Part shown: positions 27,144 to 35,954 of the stretch, piece after piece | How the letters are laid out: every line of letters begins with the position of its first letter | How positions within the stretch are numbered: the first letter of the stretch is position 1 | NCBI RefSeq assembly: GCF_014643695.1 | Contig: NZ_BMJY01000003.1 | Span: forward strand, 248,001 to 312,000 | Direction: 5' to 3' | DNA length: 64,000 nucleotides | DNA from: Microbacterium album | GTDB lineage: Bacteria; Actinomycetota; Actinomycetes; Actinomycetales; Microbacteriaceae | Position numbers and translations under genes: made by a program | The notes under the pieces: model-generated | What the model was told of the DNA's origin: nothing | The model's database searches: none | Seen by the model: only the letters and a program-made list of their open reading frames with translations

Positions 27144-27734
27144 TCAGACCGCGGCAGGATCGGCGGCGACCGCTTTCAGCAGGCTCCGCAGCGCCTGGGA
27201 GCGGACGTCGTGGGCCGGCATGGTCGTCGGCGGCAGGTGCTGAGCCGCGTACAGCGTCGCCCACATCAGGTTCTCCACCCACTCTGCGCTCAGCTGTGGG
27301 TCAATGCTCGCGTCCTCGCGGCCCCGCGCGACGAGGCGGTGAAGCCGTTCATCGTCGTCGTCGCTCGGCCCTGGGACGTCCGCGGCGGTCCCGTCATCCT
27401 CGCCCGCGGCGGACAGGCCCGGCCCCATCCACCAGGCGAGCACGTCGAGCCGTTCCATCAGCTCGAGGCAGAGCCGGCGGAAGGCCTCCAGCCCGGTGCC
27501 GTCCTCCGTCCTGGCGACCACGAAGGCTTCCTGATAGCTCTCCACCGTGAAGGAGCCGATCGCAAGGGTCAGCGCGCGCCGCTCCGGGAAATACCGGTGC
27601 AGCGTGCTCCGGGAGACACCGGCTCGGGTCGCCACTTCCCCGAGGGGCGCCGAGGGATCCGCGGACAGCACCTGGATCCCTGCACGCAGCAGAGCCTGTC
27701 GAGTTCGTTCGCGGACGGTGGGGCGTTCAGCCAT
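27144..27734 (-). CDS. TetR-family transcriptional regulator
   Basis: A 196-aa repressor-type regulator. The N-terminal HTH covers about residues 10-55, with LGEVATRAGVSRSTLHRYFPERRAL as its conserved core read in two parts. The C-terminal ligand domain is not recognisable and contains an acidic loop (about residues 120-140). It is divergent from the ABC exporter gene, and the shared 73-bp gap contains a TGTCCT...AGGACA inverted repeat, so it probably represses the exporter and itself. A -10 box TAGAGT (27741-27746) lies 6 nt before its ATG, suggesting a leaderless message. Confidence 0.9.
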   Translation of the reverse strand: MAERPTVRERTRQALLRAGIQVLSADPSAPLGEVATRAGVSRSTLHRYFPERRALTLAIGSFTVESYQEAFVVARTEDGTGLEAFRRLCLELMERLDVLAWWMGPGLSAAGEDDGTAADVPGPSDDDDERLHRLVARGREDASIDPQLSAEWVENLMWATLYAAQHLPPTTMPAHDVRSQALRSLLKAVAADPAAV

Positions 27735-27740
27735 GCTGGC

Positions 27741-27787
27741 ACTCTACACCTGTCCTGCTATGAACGCCTGCTTGCCGTGATAGGACA
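27741..27787. promoter_or_regulatory. TetR/ABC divergent control region with inverted repeat
   Basis: TAGAGT (27741-27746, minus strand) is the TetR -10. Half-sites TGTCCT (27751-27756) and AGGACA (27782-27787) form an inverted repeat, extended by flanking CACC and GGTG. This is a candidate operator between the two divergent genes. Confidence 0.5.
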
Positions 27788-27807
27788 CTGGTGTTTCACT
27801 AGGCGTC

Positions 27808-29718
27808 ATGAGAGATTCACGCTACGGCGCGGCTGCGACCTCGGGTGGAGCTGAGTCCGCGGACTCCAGCTCCCCCGCCTCCGCCGCCTCCACCGGCTCC
27901 CCCGCCTCCCCCGCCTCCACCGCCGAAAGGCTCGCGCTGCTGTGGTCCTTCGCGCGTCCCTACCTTCACGTCCTCGCCCTCGCGCTGACGCTCTCCCTCG
28001 CCGTCTCCGCGATGGGTCTCGCCAGCCCGATGGTCACCAAGTGGGTGCTGGACACCCTCGCCCTCGGTGGCTCGTTGCGGGACCCCGTGCTGGTGCTCGT
28101 CGGGCTGCTCGTCCTGGGCGCGGTCGTCGGATGGTTCCAATGGGTCATGCTCGGCCGGCTTGCCGAGGACATCGTCTACGACGCCCGCAAGCGGATGATG
28201 CTGCGCTATCTGGGCGCGCGCGTCTTCGCTCTGCTGTCGCGGGGGCCTGGCGAGCTCGTCACCCGCGTCACGTCCGACACGGTGCTGCTCAATCAGGCCG
28301 CTTCGTCCTCGCTCATCGGGCTCATCAACGGTGTGGTCATGATCGTCGGTTCCCTGGTGCTCATGGCTCAGCTCGATCTGCTGCTCCTGGGCGCGACGCT
28401 CGCTGCCGTGGTCGTGGTCTTCGCGCTCTTCGCGGTGCTCATGCCGCGCATCTCCCAGGTCGAGGAGAAGGCGCAAGCGGCGCTCAGCGACCTCGGTTCC
28501 GAGCTGGAAGGCACCGTCCGCGCGATCAAGACGGTGAAGTCCTCGTCGGCCGAGGCGCGCCGCTTCGGCTCACTGATGGAGCACGTCGCAGAATCCCGCC
28601 GTTTCAGTCTTCGGTCGGTGCGCATCCAGGCCGGGGCCTGGACCATCGCGGGCATCGGCCTCGACGGTGCGGTCATCATGGTGCTCGCGATCGGCGCCTA
28701 CCGGATCTCGACCGGCGAGATGACGGTCTCCGCGTTGGTCGCCTTCCTCCTGTACGTGTGGGGGCTGACGGGGCCCCTCATGGAGCTCACGCAGAACCTC
28801 ACCGCTCTGCAGTCCGGGATGGCGGCAGCCGGGCGCATCGCGCAGATCGAGCAGCTGGAGGTCGAGTCCGGCGGCGCGGACATTCGCGTGGCCGGCGGAC
28901 GGGACGACGCGCGGGTGCGCCTGGCCGAGCAGCACCTCGCACGACCGGCCAGCGCGCCACCGCGTGACCGGGATGCCAACGAGGCACCTGCCGTGGAGTT
29001 GCGCTCTGTGACCGCCCGCTACGCACCGGATGCGAAAGCCGCCCTGCGCGAGGTCAGCCTGAGCATCCCACGTCGCGGCCATGTGGCTCTGGTGGGCCCC
29101 TCCGGGGCGGGCAAGACGACGGCACTGTCGCTGATGCTGCGCTTCCTCGAACCTGAGTCGGGCGAGTTGCGTCTGCGAGGTGTGCCCTATGGCGAGCTCT
29201 CCCCCGCCGCCACGCGTTCCGCCTTCGCGTACGTCGAGCAGGAGACGCCGGTCGTGCCGGGGACCATCCGAGAGAACCTGCTGTTCTCCAATCCGGACGC
29301 CCGAGAGGACGAGATCGAAGCGGTGCTCGAACGCGTGCAGCTGGCCGAGAAGATCGCCGAGCTCCCCGACGGGCTGGACACCCGGCTGACCGATACGAAC
29401 GTGTCGGGAGGGCAGCGTCAGCGCATCGCCGTCGCCCGGGCGCTCCTCGCGCGACCCGAGATCCTCCTCCTGGACGAGGCGACCGCGCAGGTCGACGGGG
29501 TCACCGAGGCGGCCATCCAGGAGGCGATCGCCGACATCGCGGAGCGGGCGGTGGTCGTCACGATCGCTCATCGGCTCTCCACGGTGATCGATGCCGACCA
29601 CATCGTGGTCATGGAGGCTGGCGAGGTGCGCGCGAGCGGTACGCACGCCGAGCTCCTGGAACAAGACAGCCTGTACCGCGACCTCGTCTCCGCGCTGCGC
29701 ATCGCCGCCGGGACGTAG
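27808..29718 (+). CDS. ABC exporter, fused permease and ATPase (type I half-transporter)
   Basis: A 636-aa multidrug/lipid-type ABC exporter half-molecule that would work as a homodimer. A Ser/Ala/Pro-rich N-terminus (about 1-38) precedes six transmembrane segments (about 45-320). A linker follows, then the nucleotide-binding domain: Walker A GPSGAGKTTA (about 431-440), Q-loop YVEQE, signature VSGGQRQR, Walker B ILLLDEATAQVD and H-loop AHR. Drug, lipid or peptide could be the substrate. The divergent TetR gene is its probable repressor. The pair sits between qcrB and ctaF, separating two respiratory operons that often lie together. Confidence 0.92.
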   Translation: MRDSRYGAAATSGGAESADSSSPASAASTGSPASPASTAERLALLWSFARPYLHVLALALTLSLAVSAMGLASPMVTKWVLDTLALGGSLRDPVLVLVGLLVLGAVVGWFQWVMLGRLAEDIVYDARKRMMLRYLGARVFALLSRGPGELVTRVTSDTVLLNQAASSSLIGLINGVVMIVGSLVLMAQLDLLLLGATLAAVVVVFALFAVLMPRISQVEEKAQAALSDLGSELEGTVRAIKTVKSSSAEARRFGSLMEHVAESRRFSLRSVRIQAGAWTIAGIGLDGAVIMVLAIGAYRISTGEMTVSALVAFLLYVWGLTGPLMELTQNLTALQSGMAAAGRIAQIEQLEVESGGADIRVAGGRDDARVRLAEQHLARPASAPPRDRDANEAPAVELRSVTARYAPDAKAALREVSLSIPRRGHVALVGPSGAGKTTALSLMLRFLEPESGELRLRGVPYGELSPAATRSAFAYVEQETPVVPGTIRENLLFSNPDAREDEIEAVLERVQLAEKIAELPDGLDTRLTDTNVSGGQRQRIAVARALLARPEILLLDEATAQVDGVTEAAIQEAIADIAERAVVVTIAHRLSTVIDADHIVVMEAGEVRASGTHAELLEQDSLYRDLVSALRIAAGT

Positions 29719-29745
29719 GACACGACGACCCCGGCGAGACGCACG

Positions 29746-29782
29746 ACGGCCCCGGTGGACCGAGAGGTCCAGCCGGGGCCGT
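29746..29782. terminator. bidirectional hairpin between the ABC exporter and ctaF
   Basis: ACGGCCCCGG-TGGAC pairs with GTCCA-GCCGGGGCCGT, one bulged base, around a 6-nt loop. It lies between two convergent genes and can serve both; a strong U-tract is absent. Confidence 0.7.
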
Positions 29783-29794
29783 CAGAGCGCGATG

Positions 29795-30217
29795 TCAGCG
29801 CGCGAAGTAACCGCGGTAGTACTCGTACACCCAGCCCACGATCGCGATGACCAGGACGCCGATGCCGATCGGCAGGAGGAACGTCGCGCCCACGGCGATG
29901 GCCACGATCGCGACCGCGGCGCTTCCGGCGAGCACGATCGGCCACCACGACCAGGGGCTGAACTCGCCCATCTCGGAGTCCCCGTCGTCGATGTCGGCGT
30001 CGTCACGGTCCTCGGGCAGCTCCACACCCTTCTGAGCGCGGTACACGAGCTGCACGTAGAACGCGACCATCGCCGCCATGAAGATCGAGAAGAGCAGCGC
30101 CATCGTGCCGACCCACTCGACCTCGCCGTGCGAGATGAGGTTCCAGACGGTGTAGCCGACCGTCAGGACGGCGAAGAAGACCGCCAGCAGCCACCAGATG
30201 CCGATGTGCGAGCGCAT
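29795..30217 (-). CDS. ctaF: cytochrome c oxidase subunit IV (actinobacterial)
   Basis: A 140-aa small membrane subunit found in the actinobacterial aa3 oxidase. It has four hydrophobic helices: IGIWWLLAVFFAVLTVGYTVW, the TMALLFSIFMAAMVAFYVQLVY segment, and two near the C-terminus (about 90-128). Start ATG 30217 overlaps the ctaD stop (TAATG), so the two are coupled. It is the last gene of ctaC-ctaD-ctaF on the minus strand. Confidence 0.92.
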   Translation of the reverse strand: MRSHIGIWWLLAVFFAVLTVGYTVWNLISHGEVEWVGTMALLFSIFMAAMVAFYVQLVYRAQKGVELPEDRDDADIDDGDSEMGEFSPWSWWPIVLAGSAAVAIVAIAVGATFLLPIGIGVLVIAIVGWVYEYYRGYFAR

Positions 30218-31962
30218 TACTTGACCTCTCCGTCCGCCGCGTCGATGACCGGTGCGTCAGGCGCGTCCTTCGCCGGGCCCACACCCACCGGGATGCCGGC
30301 CTCGGGGTGGTTCAGGTCGAACGCCGGGCGCTCACTGCGGATGCGCGGGATCGACGTGAAGTTGTGGCGCGGCGGCGGGCAGGAGGTCGCCCACTCGAGC
30401 GAGCCGCCGTAGCCCCACGGGTCGTTGACCGCGATCTTGGGCGCGTGGCGCGCCGTGATCCACACGTTCAGGAGGAACGGCAGCATCGATGCGCCGAGGA
30501 TCATCGCCCCGACGGTCGAGAGCTGGTTCTCCCAGGTCCAGCCGTCCGCCTCCGAGTAGTCCGCGTAGCGGCGGACCATGCCGTCGACGCCCAGCCAGTG
30601 CTGGATGAGGAACGTCATGTGGAAGCCGATGAACAGCATCCAGAAGTGCACGTAGCCGAGGCGCTCGTTGAGCATGCGGCCCGTCCACTTCGGCCACCAG
30701 AAGTAGAAGCCCGCGAACATCGCGAACACGACGGTTCCGAACACGACGTAGTGGAAGTGCGCCACGACGAAGTACGAGTCGGACAGGTGGAAGTCGAGCG
30801 GAGGCGACGACAGGATGATGCCGGTGAGCCCGCCGAACACGAACGAGATGAGGAAGCCGAGCGAGAAGATCATCGGCGTCTCGTAGGTGATCGATCCGCG
30901 CCACATCGTGCCGATCCAGTTGAAGATCTTCACGCCGGTCGGCACCGCGATGAGCATCGTCATGAGCGCGAAGAACGGCAGCAGCACGGCGCCCGTGACG
31001 TACATGTGGTGCGCCCACACCGCCACCGACAGGGCGGCGATCGCGATGGTCGCGTACACGAGCGTCTTGTACCCGAAGATCGGCTTGCGGCTGAACACCG
31101 GGAAGATCTCGGACACGATGCCGAAGAACGGCAGCGCAATGATGTACACCTCGGGGTGCCCGAAGAACCAGAACAGGTGCTGCCACAGCAGCACGCCGCC
31201 GGCGGCCGGGTTGTAGATGTCCGCGCCGAGCACGCGGTCGGCGGCCGCGGCGAAGATCGCGGCGGCGAGCACGGGGAACGCCACGAGGATCAGGAGGCTC
31301 GTGATGAGCGTGTTCCACGTGAAGATCGGCATGCGCCACATCGTCATGCCCGGGGCGCGCATCGTGATGATCGTGGTGATGAAGTTCACCGCGCCGAGGA
31401 TCGTGCCGAAACCGGACAGACCGAGGCCGAGCATCCAGAGATTGCCGCCGATGCCCGGTGAGAACGTGGCATTGGCGAGTGGCTGATACGCGAACCAGCC
31501 GAACGAGGCGGCGCCCGACGGGGTCAGGAAGCCCGCGACGGCGATCGTCGAGCCGAACAGGAACAGCCAGAAGGCGAACGCGTTCAGGCGGGGAAACGCG
31601 ACGTCAGGGGCGCCGATCTGCAGCGGCAGGAGCGCGTTCGCGAAGCCCGCGAACAGCGGCGTCGCGAACATCAGCAGCATGATCGTGCCGTGCATCGTGA
31701 ACAGCTGGTTGTACTGCTCCTTGGTCGGCAGGACCTGCATGCCGGGAGCGAACAGCTCGGCGCGGATGATCAGCGCCATGACGCCGCCGAGCGCGAAGAA
31801 CATCAGCGAGGCGATCAGGTACAGGTACCCGACCGTCTTGTGGTCGGTGGAGGTGATCCACTTGACCACGATGTTGCCCTTCTGCTCGGTGCGCGACGCG
31901 CTGAGCAGAGCGGCCTGGCGGGCCGGAAGAGTGGGACGGTGCTCCTGAAGGGTCGTCGCCAT
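30217..31962 (-). CDS. ctaD: cytochrome c oxidase subunit I
   Basis: A 581-aa catalytic subunit with twelve transmembrane helices that holds heme a, heme a3 and CuB and reduces O2 while pumping protons. Key segments: [13 protein letters not shown] around the heme a ligand region, [17 protein letters not shown] with the CuB His and the His-Tyr pair (about residues 270-290), AHHMYVTG with two more CuB histidines, and [10 protein letters not shown] with the heme ligands. It lies 2 bp after ctaC and overlaps ctaF. Confidence 0.97.
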   Translation of the reverse strand: MATTLQEHRPTLPARQAALLSASRTEQKGNIVVKWITSTDHKTVGYLYLIASLMFFALGGVMALIIRAELFAPGMQVLPTKEQYNQLFTMHGTIMLLMFATPLFAGFANALLPLQIGAPDVAFPRLNAFAFWLFLFGSTIAVAGFLTPSGAASFGWFAYQPLANATFSPGIGGNLWMLGLGLSGFGTILGAVNFITTIITMRAPGMTMWRMPIFTWNTLITSLLILVAFPVLAAAIFAAAADRVLGADIYNPAAGGVLLWQHLFWFFGHPEVYIIALPFFGIVSEIFPVFSRKPIFGYKTLVYATIAIAALSVAVWAHHMYVTGAVLLPFFALMTMLIAVPTGVKIFNWIGTMWRGSITYETPMIFSLGFLISFVFGGLTGIILSSPPLDFHLSDSYFVVAHFHYVVFGTVVFAMFAGFYFWWPKWTGRMLNERLGYVHFWMLFIGFHMTFLIQHWLGVDGMVRRYADYSEADGWTWENQLSTVGAMILGASMLPFLLNVWITARHAPKIAVNDPWGYGGSLEWATSCPPPRHNFTSIPRIRSERPAFDLNHPEAGIPVGVGPAKDAPDAPVIDAADGEVK

Positions 31963-31964
31963 GG

Positions 31965-32879
31965 TCAGTGCCCTTCTCCTTCGATCTCAGAGGTGTCGGG
32001 CCCGCCGCTCGTGTTGCCGGGAGCGTTCGCGAGGCGGTGGTACGCCTTGTTGATGTCGCCGGTGTTGCCGCGCGCCTCGAGCTCGGTGAGGTAACGCTCG
32101 TACTCGGCCTGGCTGACGACCTCCACGTTGAAGAGCATCATCGAGTGATACTCGCCGCAGAGCTCGGCGCACTTGCCGGCGTAGGTCCCCTCGCGGGTCG
32201 GGGTGAACGACCACGAGTTGTCGCGGCCGATGTACATGTCCTTCTTGTACAGGAAGTCGAGGATCCAGAACGAGTGGATCACGTCGCGCGACTCGAGGTG
32301 GATCGTCACCCGCTGGTCGACGGGGAGCACCAGCGTCGGCAGCTGCGACTCGTCGATGTTGCCGTCAGCGTCCGGCTGCGCCTGGATGCCCATGGTCCAC
32401 ACGGCGTCGGAGTTGTCCTCCTGCTCGCCGTTGTACTGGAAGTCCCACGCCCACTGCTTGGCGATCGCGACGATCTCGACGTCGGGGTCCTCCCACTGCG
32501 TCTCGATGATCTCCTGATCGCGCGCCGTGAAGGCGAACAGGCCGATGACCAGGATCAGCGGCACCGTCGTGAAGAAGATCTCGATGGGCATGTTGTACCG
32601 CAGCTGCACGGGCAGGCCGGTCTGGCCCTTCCGGCGGCGGTAGGCGACCATCGCCCACAGCATGAGGCCCCACGTGATCGCGCCGACGGCGAGCAGGACG
32701 ATCCAGGAGCTGGTCCACAGCGCCGCGATGGTCTCGACCTGGTCCGTGGTGGGGACGCCGTCCTCCTGGAAACCGGGAAGATAACCGTGCAGCTCACGAG
32801 GAGTACATCCGGCGAGGGCCACGGCTGCGGCTGCGGCGACCGGAATCGCTGCCCAGCGGAGACGGCGTTTCGAGGGCAC
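31965..32879 (-). CDS. ctaC: cytochrome c oxidase subunit II (lipoprotein-type)
   Basis: A 304-aa subunit that takes electrons from the bc1 complex through CuA. The N-terminal signal ends in a lipobox LAGC (Cys about residue 24), then come two transmembrane helices (about 50-70 and 92-115) and the cupredoxin domain. The CuA ligands are in [12 protein letters not shown] (about 238-249). The start is GTG at 32879 with AAAGGTG about 6 nt upstream. It is the first gene of ctaC-ctaD-ctaF. Confidence 0.96.
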   Translation of the reverse strand: MPSKRRLRWAAIPVAAAAAVALAGCTPRELHGYLPGFQEDGVPTTDQVETIAALWTSSWIVLLAVGAITWGLMLWAMVAYRRRKGQTGLPVQLRYNMPIEIFFTTVPLILVIGLFAFTARDQEIIETQWEDPDVEIVAIAKQWAWDFQYNGEQEDNSDAVWTMGIQAQPDADGNIDESQLPTLVLPVDQRVTIHLESRDVIHSFWILDFLYKKDMYIGRDNSWSFTPTREGTYAGKCAELCGEYHSMMLFNVEVVSQAEYERYLTELEARGNTGDINKAYHRLANAPGNTSGGPDTSEIEGEGH

Positions 32880-33013
32880 GAATTCACCTTTCGAACGTGG
32901 ATGGGGCGTATGCCAGTCTAGGGCAACCTCTCACCCCTTTCAGGCCATGCACCCAGCGCGCGCCGCCTCAGCGGCCTCGCGCGGACGTCCACGCGCCCTT
33001 CCCCGCGGGCACG

Positions 33014-33050
33014 ACGAGGAGCCCCGCACCGTCGGCGCGGGGCTCCTCGT
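33014..33050 (-). terminator. hairpin terminator downstream of erpA
   Basis: A 14-bp perfect stem ACGAGGAGCCCCGC / GCGGGGCTCCTCGT around a 9-nt loop. It lies right after the erpA stop (33059) and about 135 bp upstream of ctaC. No U-tract. Confidence 0.7.
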
Positions 33051-33058
33051 CGGACCGC

Positions 33059-33442
33059 TCAGTGGAAGCTGTCGCCGCAGGCGCAGCTGCCCGAGGCGTT
33101 GGGGTTGTCGATCGTGAACCCCTGCTCCGAGATCGTGTCCTTGAAATCGATCGTGGCGCCGTCGAGGTACGGGATCGACATGTTGTCGACGATGACCTCG
33201 ACACCGTCGAAGTCGACGGTCTCGTCGCCCTCGAGGTAGCGCTCGTCGAAGTAGAGCTGGTAGATCAGGCCCGAGCAGCCGCCCGGCTGCACGGCGACGC
33301 GCAGGCGCAGGTCGTCGCGACCCTCCTGCTCGAGCAGGCTCTTGACCTTGCCCGCGGCGGCATCCGTCAGGCTCACGCCGTGCTCGCGCGTGGCGGTGTC
33401 GGCGGCCACCGAGTTCTCGGTGGCGACTGTCGTGTCGGTCAT
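33059..33442 (-). CDS. erpA: iron-sulfur cluster insertion protein (A-type, ErpA/IscA/HesB)
   Basis: A 127-aa A-type carrier that transfers Fe-S clusters to apoproteins, possibly the Rieske subunit encoded nearby. The three conserved cysteines are all present: Cys56 in GGCSG and Cys120/Cys122 in CACGDSFH. A variable acidic N-terminus of about 20 residues precedes the domain. Shine-Dalgarno AAGGAG lies 5 nt before ATG 33442, and a TAGAAT -10 candidate is at 33500-33505. A 14-bp hairpin follows the stop. ErpA versus IscA cannot be decided; no isc genes are adjacent. Confidence 0.9.
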   Translation of the reverse strand: MTDTTVATENSVAADTATREHGVSLTDAAAGKVKSLLEQEGRDDLRLRVAVQPGGCSGLIYQLYFDERYLEGDETVDFDGVEVIVDNMSIPYLDGATIDFKDTISEQGFTIDNPNASGSCACGDSFH

Positions 33443-33549
33443 GACGCTCCTTACGGGGTGCGGCCGCCCCGCGAACGGGACGATGCGGCGAATGCCACGA
33501 TTCTACCGGCCGGGGAGCGCACCGGGGCGGCGGATCCGGCGGTCGAGGA

Positions 33550-34944
33550 TCAGACCGTCCGGCCGTTCAGCCGTGCGAGCAGCAGCGTCTCCGCCCGCAC
33601 GGCGTTGCGGAACGTGTCCAGGTGCAGCGACTCGTTGGGGCTGTGCGCGCGGGAGTGCGGATCCGCGACGCCCGTGACGAGGATCTGCGATCCGGGGAAT
33701 TGCCGCACGAGGTCGGCGATGAACGGGATGGAGCCGCCCACGCCGAGGTCGACGGGATCCCTGCGGTAACCGTCGCGCATCGCCTCGCGCGCCTCGGCGA
33801 CGGCCCATCCGCTCGTGTCGACGAGGAAGCCGTCGCCGCAGTCGACGTCGCTGAAGGTCAGCTGCGCGCCGAACGGGGCGTGGGCGCGCAGGTGCGCCTC
33901 GATCGCCGCATAGGCCTCTCGTGCGTCCTGCCCGGGGGCCACACGCGCGCTCACGACGACCGTCACCTCGGGCGAAAGCGTGTTGGACGCGGCGGCGACG
34001 CTCGTGAAATCGATGCCCGTGACGGTGATCGCGGGCCTGTTCCAGATGCGCGAGAGGATGCTGCCCTCGCCGATCGGCTGGACTCCCTCGAGCAGACCCG
34101 TCTCGTCCCTCAGCTTCTCCTCGGAGTACTCGGGCGTGTCGGCGTCACGCACCGCCAGACCCGGCACGGCCACGGCGCCCGAGGAGTCCCACAGCGTGGA
34201 CAGGAGCTTGATCGTCGCGAGCATCGCGTCGGGAACGGCCCCGCCGAACATGCCCGAGTGCGACGCGTGATCGAGCGTCCGCACGGTCAGGTGGAACTTC
34301 GCGTTCCCCCGCAGCGACACCGTCACGGCCGGCGTGTCGCTGTCCCAGTTACCCGAGTCGGCCACGACGATCACATCGCTGCGCATGGCGTCGGCATTGT
34401 CGGCGAGGAACCGGCCGAACGAACGGGAGCCGTACTCCTCCTCCCCCTCGACGAACAGCACCAGGCCGAGGTCCAGGTCGTCGCCGTGCACCTCGCGCAG
34501 CGCCCGCAAGGACGCGATGTGCGCCATGACCCCCGCTTTGTCGTCGGCGGCGCCGCGACCGTACAGCCGTCCGTCTCGGACGGTCGGCTCGAACGGCGGC
34601 GTGTCCCACAGGGACTCGTCGCCCGGAGGCTGCACATCGTGGTGCGCGTAGAGCATGACGGTGGGCCGGCCGCGCCGCGCGCGTCGGGTCGCGAGCACCG
34701 CCGGCTGCCCCTGCTCGCCGGATCCCGGGATCTCGGCCGTGAGCACGCGCACCTCGTCGAACACTCCGGCCCCGGACGCGAGGTCCGCGATCGCGCGCGC
34801 GCTGAGGCGGAGCTGCTCCTGGTCGAACGCAGGCCAGGCGATGCCGGGGATCCGCACGAGGCGGCCGAGGTCCGCGAGCGCCGCGGGGATTCCGCCCTCC
34901 GCTGCCTCGAGCAACCGGTCGTCCACAGAAGGCTCCGAAGTCAT
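33550..34944 (-). CDS. M20-family dipeptidase/metallopeptidase
   Basis: A 464-aa cytosolic di-zinc peptidase (M20, ArgE/DapE/CPG2 type) that would cleave dipeptides or N-acyl amino acids. Zinc ligands are seen in YAHHDVQPPG (about residues 93-102), the AADDKAG bridging aspartate (about 125-131) and EGEEEYGS with the catalytic Glu pair (about 156-163). HSPNESLH near the C-terminus carries another ligand. A dimerisation domain lies in between. Start ATG 34944 has TAAGAT 7 nt upstream (leaderless). It is divergent from the DUF3043 gene. Confidence 0.92.
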   Translation of the reverse strand: MTSEPSVDDRLLEAAEGGIPAALADLGRLVRIPGIAWPAFDQEQLRLSARAIADLASGAGVFDEVRVLTAEIPGSGEQGQPAVLATRRARRGRPTVMLYAHHDVQPPGDESLWDTPPFEPTVRDGRLYGRGAADDKAGVMAHIASLRALREVHGDDLDLGLVLFVEGEEEYGSRSFGRFLADNADAMRSDVIVVADSGNWDSDTPAVTVSLRGNAKFHLTVRTLDHASHSGMFGGAVPDAMLATIKLLSTLWDSSGAVAVPGLAVRDADTPEYSEEKLRDETGLLEGVQPIGEGSILSRIWNRPAITVTGIDFTSVAAASNTLSPEVTVVVSARVAPGQDAREAYAAIEAHLRAHAPFGAQLTFSDVDCGDGFLVDTSGWAVAEAREAMRDGYRRDPVDLGVGGSIPFIADLVRQFPGSQILVTGVADPHSRAHSPNESLHLDTFRNAVRAETLLLARLNGRTV

Positions 34945-34949
34945 GCGGG

Positions 34950-34957
34950 TAATCTTA
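34950..34957. promoter_or_regulatory. overlapping back-to-back -10 boxes of dipeptidase and DUF3043 genes
   Basis: TAAGAT (34952-34957, minus strand) lies 7 nt before the dipeptidase ATG. TAATCT (34950-34955, plus strand) could serve the DUF3043 gene with a 32-nt leader. The hexamers overlap by four bases, so polymerase could not use both at once. Confidence 0.45.
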
Positions 34958-34987
34958 TGGGGATAACCGTTCGCCGATTCGAGGTGC

Positions 34988-35578
34988 ATGACCGTGAGAA
35001 AGACCCCCACCCCGCCCGACGGCAACGCGCTGAACGGCGAGGTCACCGGCGAGGTCCGCACCTCTGGGAAGGGCCGCCCGACGCCGACCCGCGCGGAGCG
35101 CGAGGCGGCACGCAGGCGTCCCCTGGTCGCCGACACCAAGGAAGCCAAGGCACGCGCCCGCGCAGAGCTGCGCGAGCGACAGGACCGCGCCCGGCGCGGC
35201 ATGGCCAACGGCGAGGAGCGCTACCTGCCCCCGCGCGACAAGGGCCCGCAGCGCCGCTTCGCGCGCGACTACACCGACGCCGGATGGCACCTGGGCGAGT
35301 TCCTGATGCCCGCGATGCTGCTCGTGATCATCGCCACGTTCATCCCCGTCCACTTCTTCCAGTACTACTCGTTCGTGGCGCTGTGGGTCTTCATCTTCTT
35401 CGTCGTCGGCGACATGATCATCCTGTCGCGCAACGTCAAGAAGAAGGCGGCCGCGAAGTTCGGTCTCGACAAGCGCGAGAAGGGCCTCGGCTGGTACGCC
35501 GCCATGCGCTCGGTGCAGATGCGCTTCATGCGCCTCCCCAAGCCCCAGGTCAAGCGCGGCCAGTACCCGGCGCTGTAG
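34988..35578 (+). CDS. DUF3043 family membrane protein
   Basis: A 196-aa protein of the actinobacterial DUF3043 family, function unknown. The N-terminal half (about 1-100) is charged: an acidic stretch, then Arg/Lys/Glu-rich helix (RAEREAARRRP, RARAELRERQDRA). Two hydrophobic segments follow (about residues 107-122 and 126-143), with a basic C-terminal tail (about 144-196), so it is an inner-membrane protein with charged cytosolic parts. ATG 34988 has GAGG 5 nt upstream. It is divergent from the dipeptidase and followed by the REP-like element. Confidence 0.88.
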   Translation: MTVRKTPTPPDGNALNGEVTGEVRTSGKGRPTPTRAEREAARRRPLVADTKEAKARARAELRERQDRARRGMANGEERYLPPRDKGPQRRFARDYTDAGWHLGEFLMPAMLLVIIATFIPVHFFQYYSFVALWVFIFFVVGDMIILSRNVKKKAAAKFGLDKREKGLGWYAAMRSVQMRFMRLPKPQVKRGQYPAL

Positions 35579-35954
35579 ACCCCGGCTTCGACTCGCTACG
35601 CTCGCTCAGCCCGTTTCGACTCCGCGCTTCGCGCTCCGCTCAACGACCGGGCACAACCCCCGCGCGGCTTCAACCCGGGGCGAGCGCTCTGTTCGTTTTT
35701 CTCCCACGCGTCGGGCCCCGAGGGGCCGCTCCGCGAGGGAGGCGCTTCGCTTTGCTCCGCGCGCCGGCGCTGCGCGCCTGGTTGGCGGGCGCACTCGCGC
35801 CCGCACGCTCGCGCTTCGCGCTCGCACCGGGTTGAGGTGGTGTTTCACTCCGCTCGTTGAGCGGAGGTCGCGGAGCGGCCGAAGTCGAAACGGGTTGAGC
35901 GAGCGAGCGGAGCGAGCGAGTCGAAGCCGAGTGCAATCCCCGTCGGGGAGCCGG
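35579..35954. repeat. gene-free stretch with a REP-like inverted-repeat element (arms 35583-35652 and 35855-35929)
   Basis: The only gene-free gap over 300 bp. It holds a long imperfect inverted repeat: the left arm begins CGGCTTCGACTCGC and continues through TTTCGACTCC and CGCTCCGCTCAACG. The right arm carries the complements CGTTGAGCGG, GTCGAAACGGG and GAGTCGAAGCCG, with short AGCG insertions. The interior is rich in CTCGCG/GCGCTTCG words. It lies between the convergent DUF3043 and pyrD genes and could form a large hairpin or serve both as terminator. No coding potential was trusted here. Confidence 0.75.
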
